From Atopsyche davidsoni (taxonomy: Eukaryota; Arthropoda; Insecta; Trichoptera; Hydrobiosidae): a stretch of DNA of 64,000 nt. The notes under the pieces are model-generated. The model did not search any database. It was not told where the DNA came from and saw only the letters and a list, made by a program, of their open reading frames with translations. Of this stretch, positions 1 to 13,976 are shown piece by piece; the first letter of the stretch is position 1; every line of letters begins with the position of its first letter. The position numbers were made by a program, and so were the translations under genes. The stretch covers positions 930,001 to 994,000 of the forward strand of contig JAILWY010000001.1 in NCBI GenBank assembly GCA_022113835.1, in the 5' to 3' direction.

Positions 1-1736
1 ATTCTAATTAATATATGTAACAGTGATTTTGAAAGACAGGTTTGTTTATTTTATATCGCTTCAAATACATAGGAAAATAAGAGTATTTCTCGGCGTTCAA
101 GGGTCTCACAGAACTGTCTATTGAAGGCGAAAATGAGGCGTTTAAGAATAATAATCCACACATACATTTTGAAAAAGATGCCTAAACATCGGGTCCTCCT
201 TCTGTGACCGCGACACGAGCTCCATCACGTTATATTTGATGCATTCTAGTATTGTGACGTCACCGCGGAGGTGCTTGCCTTTTACGGTCCTTCTGGAACG
301 TTCTCTATCGCGTAAGGCGCTATGGATTTTTACAGTAACTGCTTTTTCCCTGATAAAGTCATAACTTTCTAAATATTATTTATTTCAGTAAAGAGCTTTC
401 ACTTTCATGGTTTGCGTTTTATTTTGATGCCAAACAACAAGGCAAAGAAAAGTTTTTTTAAAGTAACTGTGCTAGTTGCATGTGCATAGTTTAAAAATAC
501 ACCCGTTGAATAAAAATATACGTATAAACCGTTATACTAGCTTTAGTAAATAGTAGCAATAATACTGAATATAAAAAAAAACAACGAAATACGCTGTTAT
601 GTATAAAAATACAATAAATAATTAATTTAATTTAAAAAAATCTTCATTTTTTCCAAAACAATAACATAGCTTATATAATACGTATTTATAAGTGACGATT
701 AGTTTAATTATTTTTAGGTAAAACTATTACTTAATCGTAATTCAATACAATTTTGAGATTTGCCTAACCTTTTTTTATTATAATTATACAAAAAACCCAA
801 ATTGCCAAAAAAAATAGATGATTACAACTTTGAACGATTTACTTCTCAAGAGCTCCATCAGATTTGAAAAATGTAAACCCTTATAAACAATATAGGACTA
901 TGTATTATAAAATATGGAAAATCACAAATTCAAACAATTGAAATATTTAAAAAAATAACTATAACAAAATCTAAATAACGAGAGCATCGGGCGTTACTCC
1001 TCAATAATTTCACACCACGAAATAGATGGCAAGTTTCAACAAATGACCTTCATCGTTTTCTGTGGACTTGATTCGCGAGTAAACCGGCGGATCCAATATC
1101 CTCAGGCATATTGATCTCGGGAAATTGAGAGCGGCAGAGCCTCTGAGCTCCGAGCATCACTCCGCTGCTTCCTGCAGAGATCCCACGCCACTGTGCTGTG
1201 TGGCACGGTTGTTTACGTTGGACATTGACAACATACCGTTTATTCTCGACCTATATATTTAAATTTATATATATATTTATATATTCTTTCATTCTTCGGC
1301 TCTCAAAGAATAATCCTGTAGACAAAATATAGTATATACCTGCTTCAATAAACTGGAAAAGATGACACAATCGGTTTTAATTAAAAATGTCAGTTATCTG
1401 CTTTCAGTTACTACATCAACGCGTCTTCAAAAATAAAATTATACTTTCACAGAATCCAATTAATTCCCCGCATTCAGCGGGAGAACATGTTAGGGCTGTA
1501 AAATGTGGAAAATCACAAAAGCGCTAAGCGTTTACTTTTATCGGAAGCACTACAGCCTTAAAAAAAGGAAATAGACGACCTGCGAGGCGAGCGGCAGGGC
1601 TGGCGCTGCTTCAGAGATATTTCAAAGCACAAAAACAATAAAAACTGCAAACAGCCATTGCATGTTGGTTTCTAATATATTTTAACGCCATAGCAAAGAT
1701 TTTATTAAAGCACTTGTTCGATCTTCTTGAAAATTA
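1..1736. other. AT-rich noncoding stretch with GC-richer islands
   Basis: I see no supportable gene. The GC-richer patches at about 180-330 and 1060-1220 stand out from the AT-rich background but have no convincing long reading frame or splice structure. They could be regulatory or conserved noncoding DNA; this is inference from base composition only. Confidence 0.5.
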
Positions 1737-1866
1737 CATCAAATATGTTTGAACATATTTGAAGGGACGGGGACCCACTCCACTATTTTCCGCTTAGAAA
1801 ACCATGAACACTGGTTCAGTGAAATAGTCGCATACCTCCTCTGAGGAGAGGCACTTAATGAAGAAC
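1737..1866 (+). repeat. Dispersed repeat, copy 1 (family shared with 43640-43775)
   Basis: The stretch with a ggacccactccac core, a gaacactggttcagtgaaat segment and a gaggagaggcacttaatg end recurs in reverse orientation near 43640-43775. The two copies are diverged but collinear over about 110 bp. I see no coding capacity or terminal structure. It is a dispersed repeat of unknown class. Confidence 0.6.
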
Positions 1867-1925
1867 AATTAAATATAGTTAAATTATTTTTAGAAAAAAA
1901 TATTTAAAAAAATTGAAATTGACTG

Positions 1926-2150
1926 ATTAAGTACATTTTTTAAAATATTGAAAATTGATCAAAGAAACTCTTAGAAAAATATCATCGTGATTTGTGTGGG
2001 ATTTGAACCCACATCCCAAGCTTACATGGCCGGTGCATTACTGCACCGAGTATGGGTTCAAATCCCACACATGTACTTAATCATTATCAATCAATTAAAC
2101 CTATATAGGCAAAATCGTACTTCCTGTGAGACGGTCTTCACAAAAAATCA
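1926..2150. repeat. tRNA-like palindromic repeat, copy 1
   Basis: The repeat starts with a taagtacattttttaaaat arm and ends with the inverted arm tgtacttaatcattatcaat followed by a gtgagacggtcttcaca terminus. The centre has gggatttgaaccca on one side and tgggttcaaatccc on the other, so a tRNA B-box-like motif is present in both orientations around a short ggtgca/tgcacc hairpin. Related copies lie at 7105-7240, 29475-29592, 40755-41075 and 41575-41935. It looks like a tRNA-derived SINE or a foldback element that captured a tRNA-like centre. Confidence 0.6.
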
Positions 2151-5100
2151 ATAATATATTGAAATTGACGTTTTCGTGTTACTTTTTTTTTACAAAAACA
2201 TGCATTTTTTTATAAATTTGAATTTTTTTTCTTCCAAAACAGTTTAATTTAAAAAATAATAATTTTTGCTGGTTATTCTGCACCGGAAGTACCCCGCTGC
2301 CCGCGAGGCTCTCCGGGCAGCTCCCCTCGGGTATCGGCTGTCAGATATTGACTCTGCCGGGTCATGCGAGGGCTCGACTGTTTGCCCGAGGCCCGCCGTA
2401 TTAGCCCCGCTTTGTTCCCGCTCGTAATTTTTCTTTGCTTTCGATTAGGTATGCAGGTCCCGGTGACAGTTATGGGCGGCGGATCCTCAGGGCGGATTCC
2501 CCCTGCCTCAGCCCATTGTGTGACTTTCCTGAAACGTTCGTAAGCAGGGCGGCTTATGATGGCCGTAAAAGATATCCAATTTCAGTTTTGACTTTTTATA
2601 TTTGTGTAAATTCCCGGGGCAGAATAAATACACGCGGGGAATGGGGGTTTCTGGCATTTGCATTTTTCGTATTTTAAAATATGGAAAAGAAGAAACTAAC
2701 AACGGCCGGGGGGAATAATTTGATGAGTTTTTTTTTCCCGGAATTGATGAATTGTGTATTAGTGATTTGAATTTTGAGTGAGTTTGAGGGAGTCACAATG
2801 AAGTTTGACAGATTACTCAGAGATATGTTAATGGCTTCGTGACGAATACTGATCCTTGAATATTTTGACGAATTTTTTGTCATCTAAAAACGTTTGATTT
2901 AAGTTAAAAATACTTTGAATTGCACCATGGAAATAAATTCTTTTGTGATAAATTATTGATTCTCGAAGACTGAAAAAAATCCAATAGTTTCAAAAATATA
3001 AGTACGCACTTCACTGTGTTTTTTTTGCAGGTTTTATTAACATTATCTATATCTTATATCAATATCTTCAATGGTTAATAATTATAAAAAAATATATTTT
3101 CAAATGAGGGAGGAATACAGGACATAAACTTTTTTTCAAAATTTTACAAATAATCAAAAGATTAAAACTCTTTTTGAGATAATTATTATTTATATAATAA
3201 ATAAAGCAAACGTTTTTAATTCAAATGCTTCAGACAAATGTTGTATATATTATTTATAACTAAACGTGGAGAATATTTCAATCTTCAAATAACGTTATTT
3301 TAATCAATTTATTGAAAAATTTAAGAATGAACAATTTAAAAAAAAAGTTGTTTAATTATATTATGTAAAAACAGAGAAAGAAAATAATTGGGTACACTAC
3401 TGATATTAATATAGTGTGAGTTTTATAAGAGCATCTTGTCTGAAAAATACTTCGAAAAATCAAAGCACTTACAAACAAAAATTACCGTAATGTCGTAGCT
3501 ATTAACATCGGTTGTTAAATATGAAGTATTTGAAATGAAACCAGTATGTTATGGATATATTTAAGTAGCGTTATTTTAGCGAATCTCAGTCGTTACAGAA
3601 AGCTAAAATTTTAGAATGTCACATAATAAATTTTAATCATAAGCACGTTTATGTGTTACCTCTCAGTACTCCGACACGGTTTAATTCCTTACCGCGTCGC
3701 TGTGCCTAACATTATGGCGCGGGCACAATCCGAGCCGCCTCGTAAAAAAATAATAAATCCAACATCTCCGAATTCACTTCAGTGTTTGCACATACTAGCG
3801 GAGAAGCAATAAAAAGTTAGACACAGAAAGCTCCGAACAGTCCACCGTGAGCCTGGAGCGTACCTCCGTGACGTCAGTGGCTTACAGCATCCCCCGACCT
3901 CCCCTCGCTTCCAGAACCCTCTGCAAATTTGCAAAATATATTTTCATAAGAGCCGACAGTACATTTGTAGCAAAATGTGAATATTTCTTCCACTAAGTTC
4001 TGCGCTAGTCTCTTTGACTATAGATTCTGTGCGTTATCTTTCGGTTATAATGTGTGGTTGAACACGCTGACAACGGCGAACAATAACGTAACTTGAAACA
4101 TGAAACGTATGGCATTGTTTTAAATATGTTCACGACACAAATAAAGGAGAAGAAAACTAGCTCATTGCTATATTTTATCAACAAAAGCAAAGGCCAAGCA
4201 ATCGCGAACTACGCTCAATTGGGATTTACTTATAAACACAATGTACGCAATGTTTAACCTACATTAACGAAATATTGTGTGTGGTCATGCGTCATGTTGT
4301 GTATACATTGGAAAGAAAACACATATAATATGCTAAAATTTTAACAATGATGATAATTGTAATATAATCTAAATAAAGTATTGGTTTTTTTTCTATTCCA
4401 ATGAATTTTTATTTCAAACATTACTAATTTTGAGGGGAATAAAATAAATTTCCAAGAAAGTAAAGAACAGAAAAATACCGTTTATTCATTTATAAATGCC
4501 ACAAATAAAATAAATTTACCAATTAAATTTGATACACAAGCTTTATCTGTATACTTACATCAAAATAATTTTCAAATTAGCTAGCATTTTAATTTTTTAA
4601 TGTAAATATCTTAAATGCATTATAAGTTTTTGATAGTTATCAATTTTAAGAGGTCAGAATATGCGTTATACTGTGTACTCAATATTTAGTTAAGAATAAA
4701 TCGCGATTCTTTTTTGATTTGATTTCTAACGCTTAAATCATATTTGTTAATATTTTGATAAATGCTGGCTAGATATTAGATTGGAATATATTAATATGTC
4801 GTATTTGGAACGATGTGGTAAAAAATGTGTATGCTTTATTGTGCCTATGTATTATTATTTTCTAAATAATTTTATTTACTTCTCTCATTTAATATTTAAC
4901 TATACTTGATTCTAGCGGAAATTGCTATGAATAGTCTCATAAGAGGTCTGATCGCCAACACACGACTCCAAAATTAGTTTTGGTAATAGATCCAAACATG
5001 AAATACCGTGAAACGTTATCTAGTAACCGCGTGATCTGCAAACTATATGAAGTTGCCTACATATCAAATACACAGACTTGCTGCGGTAGACCATATCGAC

Positions 5101-7104
5101 CAATAAAAACTACTTCAACTAAATTCTATTCATTTATTATATTTATAAAAATACCTGTAAATAGCAGTACATTTTATGAGCAGTTCAATCAAATTATCGG
5201 TGTAAGCAACAAAATAAAATAAATATGAACTATCAACCATGCACGACAGACTTGTTTTATTTTCAATTTTACCAAAAAAATTGTATTGCCAAAAGGCTAG
5301 AAGTTAACGTTCATAATTGTACTCAAGCACAATCACCTGATTTGAGATTTATTGGACTGTGGTCGATAATAGATTGTCTGAAAAAATCCCTGAAAGGCGA
5401 AAGCTCTTTATTTCCGTTTTCCTCCATTAATCAATTTTTTGTTTTTTTTTCAGTACTAATCATTTTATTTTTAGAACTAATCGTATGTTGCTAAGTTTGT
5501 TTCATACAAAGCAGTGAGCACTGTGCCCCGTGTTTCGGGTGTTAGTGTTTCAGCCGCTCGCGTTCCTCTCCGCTGCGGTGTACAGACGCCCGAGGTAGTT
5601 TGCATTCGCAGGCGATAGGTTTGGATAGTATCTGAAGGCAATATATATCATTCTTAGTCGGTACTCAATTGCCGTTTGACATAAGCTCTAATGAATTTCG
5701 CAAAGCAGATGTTATAAGCAATTTGACTTACGTGAAATGTGTTCTAAAGTTGTTTCTGGATTCAGAGTTATTTATGACGGCACAGCTTTGTAACTTCAGC
5801 GCGAGAGAATTCTCGCCAACAATTATTTGGGATATCTTTCTTAACACCCGGTTAATATGAGCGCTATGTCTAAATATACCATATTTCGTTTTTTTAATTA
5901 TTAAAATGTTCGATCAGTTGGTTTGTCCGTGAGGTTAAATATTAAATTAATTTTTTTTTATGAGATCATATTATATTTTACAATTTTTTGATCAGTTTTA
6001 ATTTTTTAAAATGTTTTTTTAAGTATCCCTGTTTTTTTATTTTTCTGCGTTAAAGCAGGCTAAAAAATAATTTATATTTTAACCACAAAAATTCGTTATC
6101 AAGTAAAACGCATTTTAACTAAAGCTAGAATAGGAATTACTTGTAGATATGCCGTAAACACGAAAGTCTATTTTTGTTATACCCGTGTACATTCTGCGCT
6201 CATGGCATAACAATGGGTATTATTATAAACTTTACGATAACATTCTCCAATAAAACCCCTTCCACTCGCGATTCTATTCTCCTCGCCGGGCTCGGGAATC
6301 TTCCCTCATAGCTCGGTCCATTTGTGAGATGCACCACGAAGCCCCTAATAATTTTCCCTGGAGACGCGACCGAGGAGCGGTCAGCATTGTGCGGGAGGAG
6401 CTCTCCCATTGTATCGGAGCTTCGATTTGTATGGCTGAAGGCAGTTTATGGGGCGCGCTGTGACTCGGGGAGGGCAGTAGTCTATTTTACCCGTCTACCC
6501 GAATTGATTACTCGCTTAATCAATAAGCGGTTTCCATAGATAACGATGATTTTTTTTGCATTGTCTTTGGAATTCCCCGCATACAAAAAATGAAAACGGA
6601 GCCTGTAGCCTTTAGAAAGAATAAATCGTCTCCATTTGGCTGCGTCAGTGAGTCCTGGCCAGCCACGAGCGGTGCATCGCGCGGCCGCCCAACTTTTTTG
6701 ATTAAAACTTGCGAAGAAATCGGGCCTCGCGCGGCGAACACAGGCCGAGACGGAATAATTAAGGAGCCTGGAGGTAATAATTGGAAGCCCGCCGGAGTGC
6801 GAGAGATTCCGGATTATAAAAAGCCGCTTCTGCATGCTAATTCACTTTTGTTTGACTTTTTATATTCGCGTTATTACGAAAAAATATATAGGCTCTCTCT
6901 GGTATTAATTAAGTCCATTAATAAATTATAAGCGAGTTACTGTGTGACATCAAATGGAGAGCTATATTTCTTATTTAAATATGCAAATCCTGTTTGTTTT
7001 TAATCCAGTTTGATTTGCTGGATTTTCGAGAAGCAAAGCGTGAAATATTTATTCACACATTATTGAAATTAATATGTGAATAAGCATATTACAAAATAAA
7101 TTTT
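2151..7104. other. Noncoding AT-rich stretch with GC-rich islands
   Basis: No gene is supported. GC-rich islands occur at about 2280-2560, 3655-3925, 5515-5610 and 6240-6835. Reading frames in these islands (60-117 codons) lack recognisable domains and overlap one another in several frames, as expected when stop codons are rare in GC-rich DNA. The islands may be regulatory. The remaining sequence is AT-rich with many homopolymer runs. Confidence 0.5.
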
Positions 7105-7240
7105 AGTAATGCAAGTTTACATGGCTAGTTCACTGCCTCGGAGATGTATGTTTGAATCCTACACAAGTCACGATGATATTTTTCTGAGAGTTTCTTTAAA
7201 TCATTTTCAATTTTTGAAAAAATGTGCCCTATCATATTAG
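7105..7240 (+). repeat. tRNA-like palindromic repeat, copy 2
   Basis: A tRNA-like segment (acatggctagttcactgcc, then gagatgt and gtttgaatcctacacaagtc, resembling a B box and acceptor end) is followed by the family tail: atatttttctgagagtttct, a ttttcaatttttgaaaaaat stretch, and a degenerate end. It is in the plus orientation and diverged. Only one arm is clear. Confidence 0.5.
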
Positions 7241-10200
7241 TAAGTAATATAGACCCGTATAGATAATTAAAACGCACTTGATTGACTTTCAATCCACAAA
7301 ATAGTCATATATACAAAGTTCATCATAATAAATACCAAGACTTGTCTTTGCTTGTTTTTAAACATTGTTTTTACGTTTTTGTTAAATTGGTAATTACACG
7401 CCTAGCTATCTCAATAACAAGGAATAAATATTTTTTTATAATAATACTACAATATCTAAAAACATTCCAAATAGGACATGGTAATTTTATAAAAACCGAT
7501 TTTTATTAGCAAATTTACATTGATAATACCAATTCAAAAGGGAAAATATTTTTATAAAATGAATGTAAAAAAAATAATTTAACATTTTTAGTGCAATAAC
7601 TTTTTATCCCTATTACAATAAATACAAATGGTCAAATATAAAAGAAAATACGATCATTTTTTTATATGTGTGCTTTTGCTTTTTAAGTGCTTCTTCAGAG
7701 TTTGGCTCTTGGTAAGTGAATGTGCTCAAAAACAAAAAAATAATAATCGTAATCTCCTAGCCATATAGTACGGAGTATAACACATTTAACTAGTATGCCG
7801 TGGATACTTTGTATTTGCGAAATGGGTCATCAGTACAAAAAATGTTATATCAGATCAACACAGTGAAAACACATTATATTTTATCACCTCCATCAGAAGT
7901 CAAATACAGAATCGTCCATTTACTACGAATTCAAAATGGCAAAAATGGCTGAACTAAAAATTGTAATAAAAAAACGGGATTGCCTATTGTCATGCAGGGC
8001 TGTTGGGTGCAGCAGGAGGCCGGGGATGTAGTGTTCCGGGGGTGTGCACAGGTACGTAAATACCCTGCCACCCCTCAGTGCACCCAGGCCAAACAAAAGT
8101 ACTGTCCTTCATACCGAAACACCTTAAATTAGGCGTCGGATCCAGCGTCCGGTCTCATGATATATGGAAATTACAATTTAAACTCTCTGTGGAGCCGGCG
8201 AGTTTTTACGTCGCGGTTTTTCTATTGCGGTGATTTTGAAGATAAAGCTCGGGAGCTTTTTTGAAATTCACTCTTTTTTTACAAAACAAATGCTTTAGAA
8301 TTCATGCTAGCAAAGTTTAAGCGGAATATTTATTTGGAAAGTTGATATTTTTGATAATAGAAATTTACTCAATATTTTAATGACATACAAATTGAAAAAA
8401 AATGTTTAAATAGTCTATTTATTATGAATATTTTTAGAATATTTTAATAATTACAAAAGAAAATATAATACACATCATTTTTGATAAAAGTTCTTTAGTA
8501 TCGCCATCAAAGAAATTTTATTAAAGGATGACGCATGTAAGAATTCTTGATAAAATTTTATCGTCACAATTTTTCCACCACCGTTTTCTCTTTTATAAAA
8601 TATTTTTTATTTTGAATTTATTTAGCGGTTTTTCTCAGATGTACACGTTCCGACTAATACAAAATGTACTGCGCGTCGGTCTACACTGGCGTTAAATTGA
8701 GCAACAAAATTGCACCTCCGAAGAGAACCGCGTGGTCGCTCAAATAGGTCGCGTGGGTTACTCGGAAATATTCCACCCTCTATCAAATACAGAGTAAATT
8801 CCAATCCAAGCATTGACGTCATTGACATTGAAAGTTCTTCAATTACAACTCATTATTCGCTTTGTTGGAATTTGGTTTGCAACGTGGATGAACGTGGCTC
8901 CGAGTTTTTATGGGGACAGCCACAAATAATTTGGGAGTAAATTGTTTTTATTTGAGAAGAAAACAAGTTAATTTCTTCGTTATTTTTTGTTGTGAATTTC
9001 CAGTCGTTATCTTATCAGAAAAAATATCATTATTTCCGGTAATGTTATTGGCTTGTTAATAAATTTAGTTTGATAATTGTTCATAAAATAAGAATGAAAA
9101 GCAAATATATAAATACACTATTTATTTTTATGTAAATGATGTTCACAATGTCTCACCATGTTTTTTTGTGAAACTTACCTCAAAAATACATTACCTTGCA
9201 AAATTTTCCAGCCGGAAGTAGCCTAATAATAAAGCAGCGAGCATCAGCGCTACCGGAAGCTGTTTCGTGGGAGGCTTTTTTGAATATCGAATTTCCCGAT
9301 CTTCCCGCGCCGCCGCTACATCCTGAAAATAATAAATCTCAAAAGCTGTATTGCCACGCAATAAATGTAGCATTGTTTCCCTTAACACGTACAGCGCACA
9401 CTGAAAGATCTACGGAATAAAGCAAACTTTCATAATGCAACCATATTTTCATAATATAAATTTGTTGTGTATTATATATTAATATTTCTAAATTAAATTA
9501 CTTTTTTTTAATGATACATTCTTGAACACGACACTTTACAGCTTATACAATCAGTTCAAGGAGTCATCAATGCCAATACTGTAAGTTATATAAATGCAAC
9601 ATCATTTATAAGTTTGCTATGTTTTCAGCATGTGTCTAATGTTAAACAAGAAAATTTAAAAAAATTACTAATCAACTAATTTATTAATTCACTGAATTTA
9701 AATTCTTGAATAAGGTCATTTTTTAAAGAAGATAATTCTAGGTATTGGTACGATTTTTAAACTCAATCAAATCGAAAATCTATTTTATCAGTCTATCTTT
9801 TTATACCCTGTAAACATGCTGAAATGTCTCATGTTTTCTTTTTAATAATTTGTATTATGTCATTTAAGGTAGGTATATCCAAGGATTTTTTTTAATTTTA
9901 ATTTTAATGTATTTCTTATTATTATTTATCAATCATGATATTTCATGAAAATTTTCTTATTCATATATAAAAAATCTTAAAAAACCATCTCTGCATTAAC
10001 TGTAAAAAATGAGGTTCGCATTTACAATATATAGTTTATATAATATAAGCTCTTTACACTTTTACATCCTATTGGACTTTCGGGGAGTTTTGTCACATCT
10101 GCGAATCCATTCGTCCATTTATTTAAATTACTTCCGGGAGAGCTTTTTTTAAATCTCACTTTACATATATCACGACGTGAATAATAAATTAATATAAAAA

Positions 10201-12807
10201 TTCATGTTTCATTCATTTTCAGATATAAATGATAATAAACACTGTATCATTTTATTGTGCTATTAACACATTCTTTGAAATAAAAATAAAATTATAAGTT
10301 CTCATTTAAATAATCCATATGTAGGCTAAAAAAAATATTTGTTTTTATAAAAAGTTGATTACTTGTTATAAGCTTTTCATTAATATAAATTACTACAAAA
10401 TATGTCGAAAATTATTTAAAAATAAAACATGTATCTATAGATACAGAGCAGCAGTGCTATGCCTAAGACCTCAACAATAAAGTCTTAGGAATAGCAAACT
10501 CCGCTTAAGTGCAATTAAAGCTGAATCAATTCATATATAGGTTGGAATTTGTATTAAAAATATGAAAAAAAAAATAATTTCATAAAAGTAAAGATTCAGA
10601 TTTAAGCGTTAATTTTTCAAATCAAAGCTCGCTAATTGCAAAAGATTACCGCAGTCGTCATTATCGTCAACGGTTTTTGCGAACGGTGAGAGCGGACGGG
10701 GGACACGGAAGCTTCCTGAAATTTTATATAAATTATAGTAGTTGCGAGGAAAAAACTAATAACATTAATTAGTTGGCGAGGGGGCAGTCAGGCGCACGCG
10801 GGGGCGGCAGGGGCGGGACAGCTGCGCCTCGCGAGGGGGGCTCGACGGGGGTTTCCCCTTTTAAATATATTTCCACAGAAAAATCATCGCACATACTTTT
10901 TAAATGAGAATTTTCTATTTCGAAAATCAACAGATCACTAATCACCGACAATTTTGCATTAATGAATGCGACGTAGACATCATGCAAAACGTTTCCAGTG
11001 AACAAATAAAAATTAATAGAATATATACGTGAACTGTTCAAATATATTAAAAAATGATGGTATTTGCAGTCTAGTCGATTAAAAAAAAGGAAATAAAATT
11101 ATTTATTACATTGAATAACTGCACAAATTAAAAAAAAACTACTTAAACCGTTATAAATAGCTATCTTGCTCTCGTTCTACATTAGCTTGAACGTTTGTTT
11201 TGGTTTTACCCATATTTAAACATCAACATGAATTTTCATATTTGTCATTTGTTGAATCAAAACGATTTTACAACTAATTACTGAAGTAGTTATTATATTT
11301 ATATTGTAATAATATATTTTTTCTCAGTAAGGTGCAGTATATTTAATATTTTCTTAAAACTTACGTAATAACGAATAGCGGCGGGAATCAGTGCGCCCCG
11401 CCTGCGCCGCTTCATAACTCTTTCACACTGGAGATTAATGTGCTTTAATTACTTTAGCGAAAGTCATATCTCAGGACCACAATGGAGCCAGGCTTGCATA
11501 AAATCAATACTCTTCGGACATTTCTAAACACCAGCTTCATTTTGCTCATAAAAGATTCTCACAGAAGTAGCCGAGTGGCCAAAAAATGAGACTTTCAAAT
11601 TCTGCAAATTTGCCTTTGAGATGATGTTGGATTGCTCTTTTTGTAAGAAATATTCATAAAACTACTAAAAAAACATATCATTTTTACTATCATTGATAAG
11701 ATTACCTTGTTTTTTAGTTTCACTCGAAAATAATCGATAGTAAATGAAGCCATATTAGTATCACTAATAATAATGTTTAACCTGCAGCGGCAATTATTTT
11801 CTTGCCGCTCGAAAACCTTGATTATCACAAATAAATAGTCTATATACCAACTTGTCTTTATAACGTATAAATATGAATGAAATGTATTTGTTAATAAGTA
11901 TATAAATAAAACAACTACTGCTAAGAAGTGTCCGTTTTAAATATACATTTGTTTACAAATGCTGGATCAAGTGTGACAACAGTAAGTATCAGGCCAGTTT
12001 TCCGACACGAATAATAAGAAAATATAATTGAAGCGCCCGGAATTGAGCGGAAAACAACGCACCCCCGCCGGGGCGAAACTAAATTAAAAAAGAGACACAA
12101 AAAAAATATTTGTCGCGACAAAATCTACATTTTTTCTCGCTCCGACAAAACTCGACTTGACAAATACTTTATTACAAAAAATCAACAAACTGAACGCCGG
12201 ACGGGCGAGCGGCGCAATCAACTCCTGCTTAGGCGCAAGAAGCAAAATAAAAACCGAATTAGAGTCTCCGAGGGGCCATCCGCAGGCAAATGAAACGCTC
12301 CCAGCAGGATCTCGCAAAGGCTACATCCTGAATTCCGGCCTACTGTCTCGGTCTACTTTTTTGTATACTCGTTATCAAGGAAAAATAAATACTCCCACAC
12401 ACACACACACACAGCCACATACACTAAATGTAATACGTGAAATATTTCAAAAAATTTAGATCGATTATTATTGGTAAATACAAACTGATAAAAAAATTAT
12501 TTGGAACACGAATAAAAATGCATGTTTTTGTTACTTGTATTGTGCTAATGTGTAGCCGGTTTCTTTACAATACTATGCTAGAGAGCTTTTTCCCATAGAA
12601 ACCACAGTTTTAAGTAACTTTTTAAAATAACTCAGTTTTGCAGTAGAATTAAACTCAGCCAATATTTGTTTTTTGATATAAATAATATAAAACGTTTCAT
12701 GTTTAACCCATTGATCGGAGCTTATTAAAATAATACTTATAGCAACCATGTGGTAATAGTAACGATTAGGTGTTTAGATTATTCATCCAGTTTATTTTCT
12801 AGACATG
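7241..12807. other. Noncoding AT-rich stretch with GC-rich islands
   Basis: No gene is supported. GC-richer islands lie at about 7990-8260, 8640-8930, 9200-9420, 10670-10860, 11380-11480 and 12020-12345. The short frames in them have no recognisable family. A CA microsatellite lies at about 12393-12412. A 15-bp hairpin at 10455-10496 is listed separately. Confidence 0.5.
10455..10496. other. Short hairpin, 15-bp stem
   Basis: TGCTATGCCTAAGAC at 10455-10469 is the inverted complement of 10482-10496 with one mismatch, closed by a 12-base loop. The stem is shorter than a typical animal pre-miRNA stem and flanking pairing is poor. It is recorded as structure only. Confidence 0.35.
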
Positions 12808-12819
12808 ATATCAACATTT

Positions 12820-13082
12820 AGAAATTCAATATTTTTGACAGAGAGTACATGATGGAATTCCATTTTAATGTTTTAAATAATAAGTAAAATACTTAAGTGA
12901 TTTTTCTACATACAGATTTTTACTGGTGACCAGTTTCGCCTACCTTTTACGTTGGCATTATCAAACAGTGTTTGATACGTTTGATTGAACACTCTGTTTG
13001 ATAATGCCAACGTGAAAGGTTGGCGAAAGCGGTCACAAATAAAAATCTATGGGTGGAAAGTATTTCACTTATTATTTAGAAC
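12820..13082. mobile_element. Foldback repeat with two inverted hammerhead-like motifs (family F2, copy a)
   Basis: It starts with the family end ttcaatatttttgacagag and holds two arms in inverted orientation. Each arm contains a gataatgccaacg / ggttggcgaaa hammerhead-like motif: minus strand about 12924-12968, plus strand about 12991-13036. The 12-base sequence atatcaacattt flanks it at 12808-12819 and 13083-13094, a candidate target duplication. Related copies lie at 32110, 40392, 44613, 49619 and 63934. It has no coding capacity. The structure suggests a non-autonomous element, perhaps Penelope-related, but no reverse transcriptase is present to prove that. Confidence 0.65.
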
Positions 13083-13530
13083 ATATCAACATTTCGTATT
13101 TTATATATATTTTCTATCGAAAAATCTAACGAGGAACCAAACGACGTTGAATCGATAAAAACTTGCTGGAAGGTATACCCCCATCCAACAGCTTGTATCT
13201 CTTAAATTAAATTCCCAATCGACTGAAAAAACCGATCGGATTAATTGAGTTCGTAAAATCTCCACTGTGAAAGTGTACGAGTAGTATAATCGGCTACATC
13301 GATTGGCCCTGTTCGACCTTTTAAATCCCCGGGACTAATCCGCCGGCCTCTCTTGTCCCGTTTAAACCGCATTCGCGTCTATCTTCATTTCACGCCGAGA
13401 ATGACGGGGCCGGACACAGCCAGGGCGACCGATCGCGCCGAAAAAAAACACACATCTAGTTATAACGGCTTGTCAAAGACTCGAGACAAGCAATTTATTC
13501 TGTGATGTAAAATAAAATGTATATTCAAAG

Positions 13531-13976
13531 CATAGTTTCCCAAACTATTTTGTCCCGTCGACCCCTTGTTGAGTTTTCCTGTTTTTCATCCACTCCTTGC
13601 CTTGCTAATATTGAATTTTTACAAATTCAATATTAGCAAGATATCTGATATACAGGTGCGCCATATTTTATGTCGGTATGTAAAAATTAAATATCTTTAA
13701 CATTTATAAATCGATTGATTTAAGTAAACAGTTTTAAAAACAATAATTTAATACAATTTTAACCCTGCTTCACACTGAAACAACACGCCGAAATAGTGAC
13801 GCCGTACATTGAAAATATCGTCGAAAATATCGTGGCCAACATGTCCAATGGGATCCACTTTTGTAGACCCCCATCTATAGTTCGTGGACCCTCAATTTAA
13901 TTTTTCGCTGTCATCGACCCCTTGCAGGGCAGAGTCGACCCCTGGGGGTCAATATTGACCACTTTGGGATTCTATG
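13531..13976. mobile_element. Non-autonomous hAT-type element, copy A
   Basis: The ends CATAGTTTCCCAAACT and, inverted, CATAGAATCCCAAAGT form imperfect terminal inverted repeats. The interior is collinear with the reverse complement of 15523-16073: tgtcccgtcgaccccttg near one end, and a gggatccac block, a ctgtcatcgaccccttgcag block and a cccctgggggtcaatattga block near the other. It has no reading frame of note. An 8-bp target duplication is not clear here (attcaaag versus cattaagt). An internal palindrome of about 17 bp lies at about 13602-13642. Confidence 0.65.

Noticed and set aside
6324..6835. Overlapping open frames of 71-117 codons in a GC-rich island
   Set aside because: Frames overlap on both strands, have no domain, and stops are simply rarer in GC-rich DNA.
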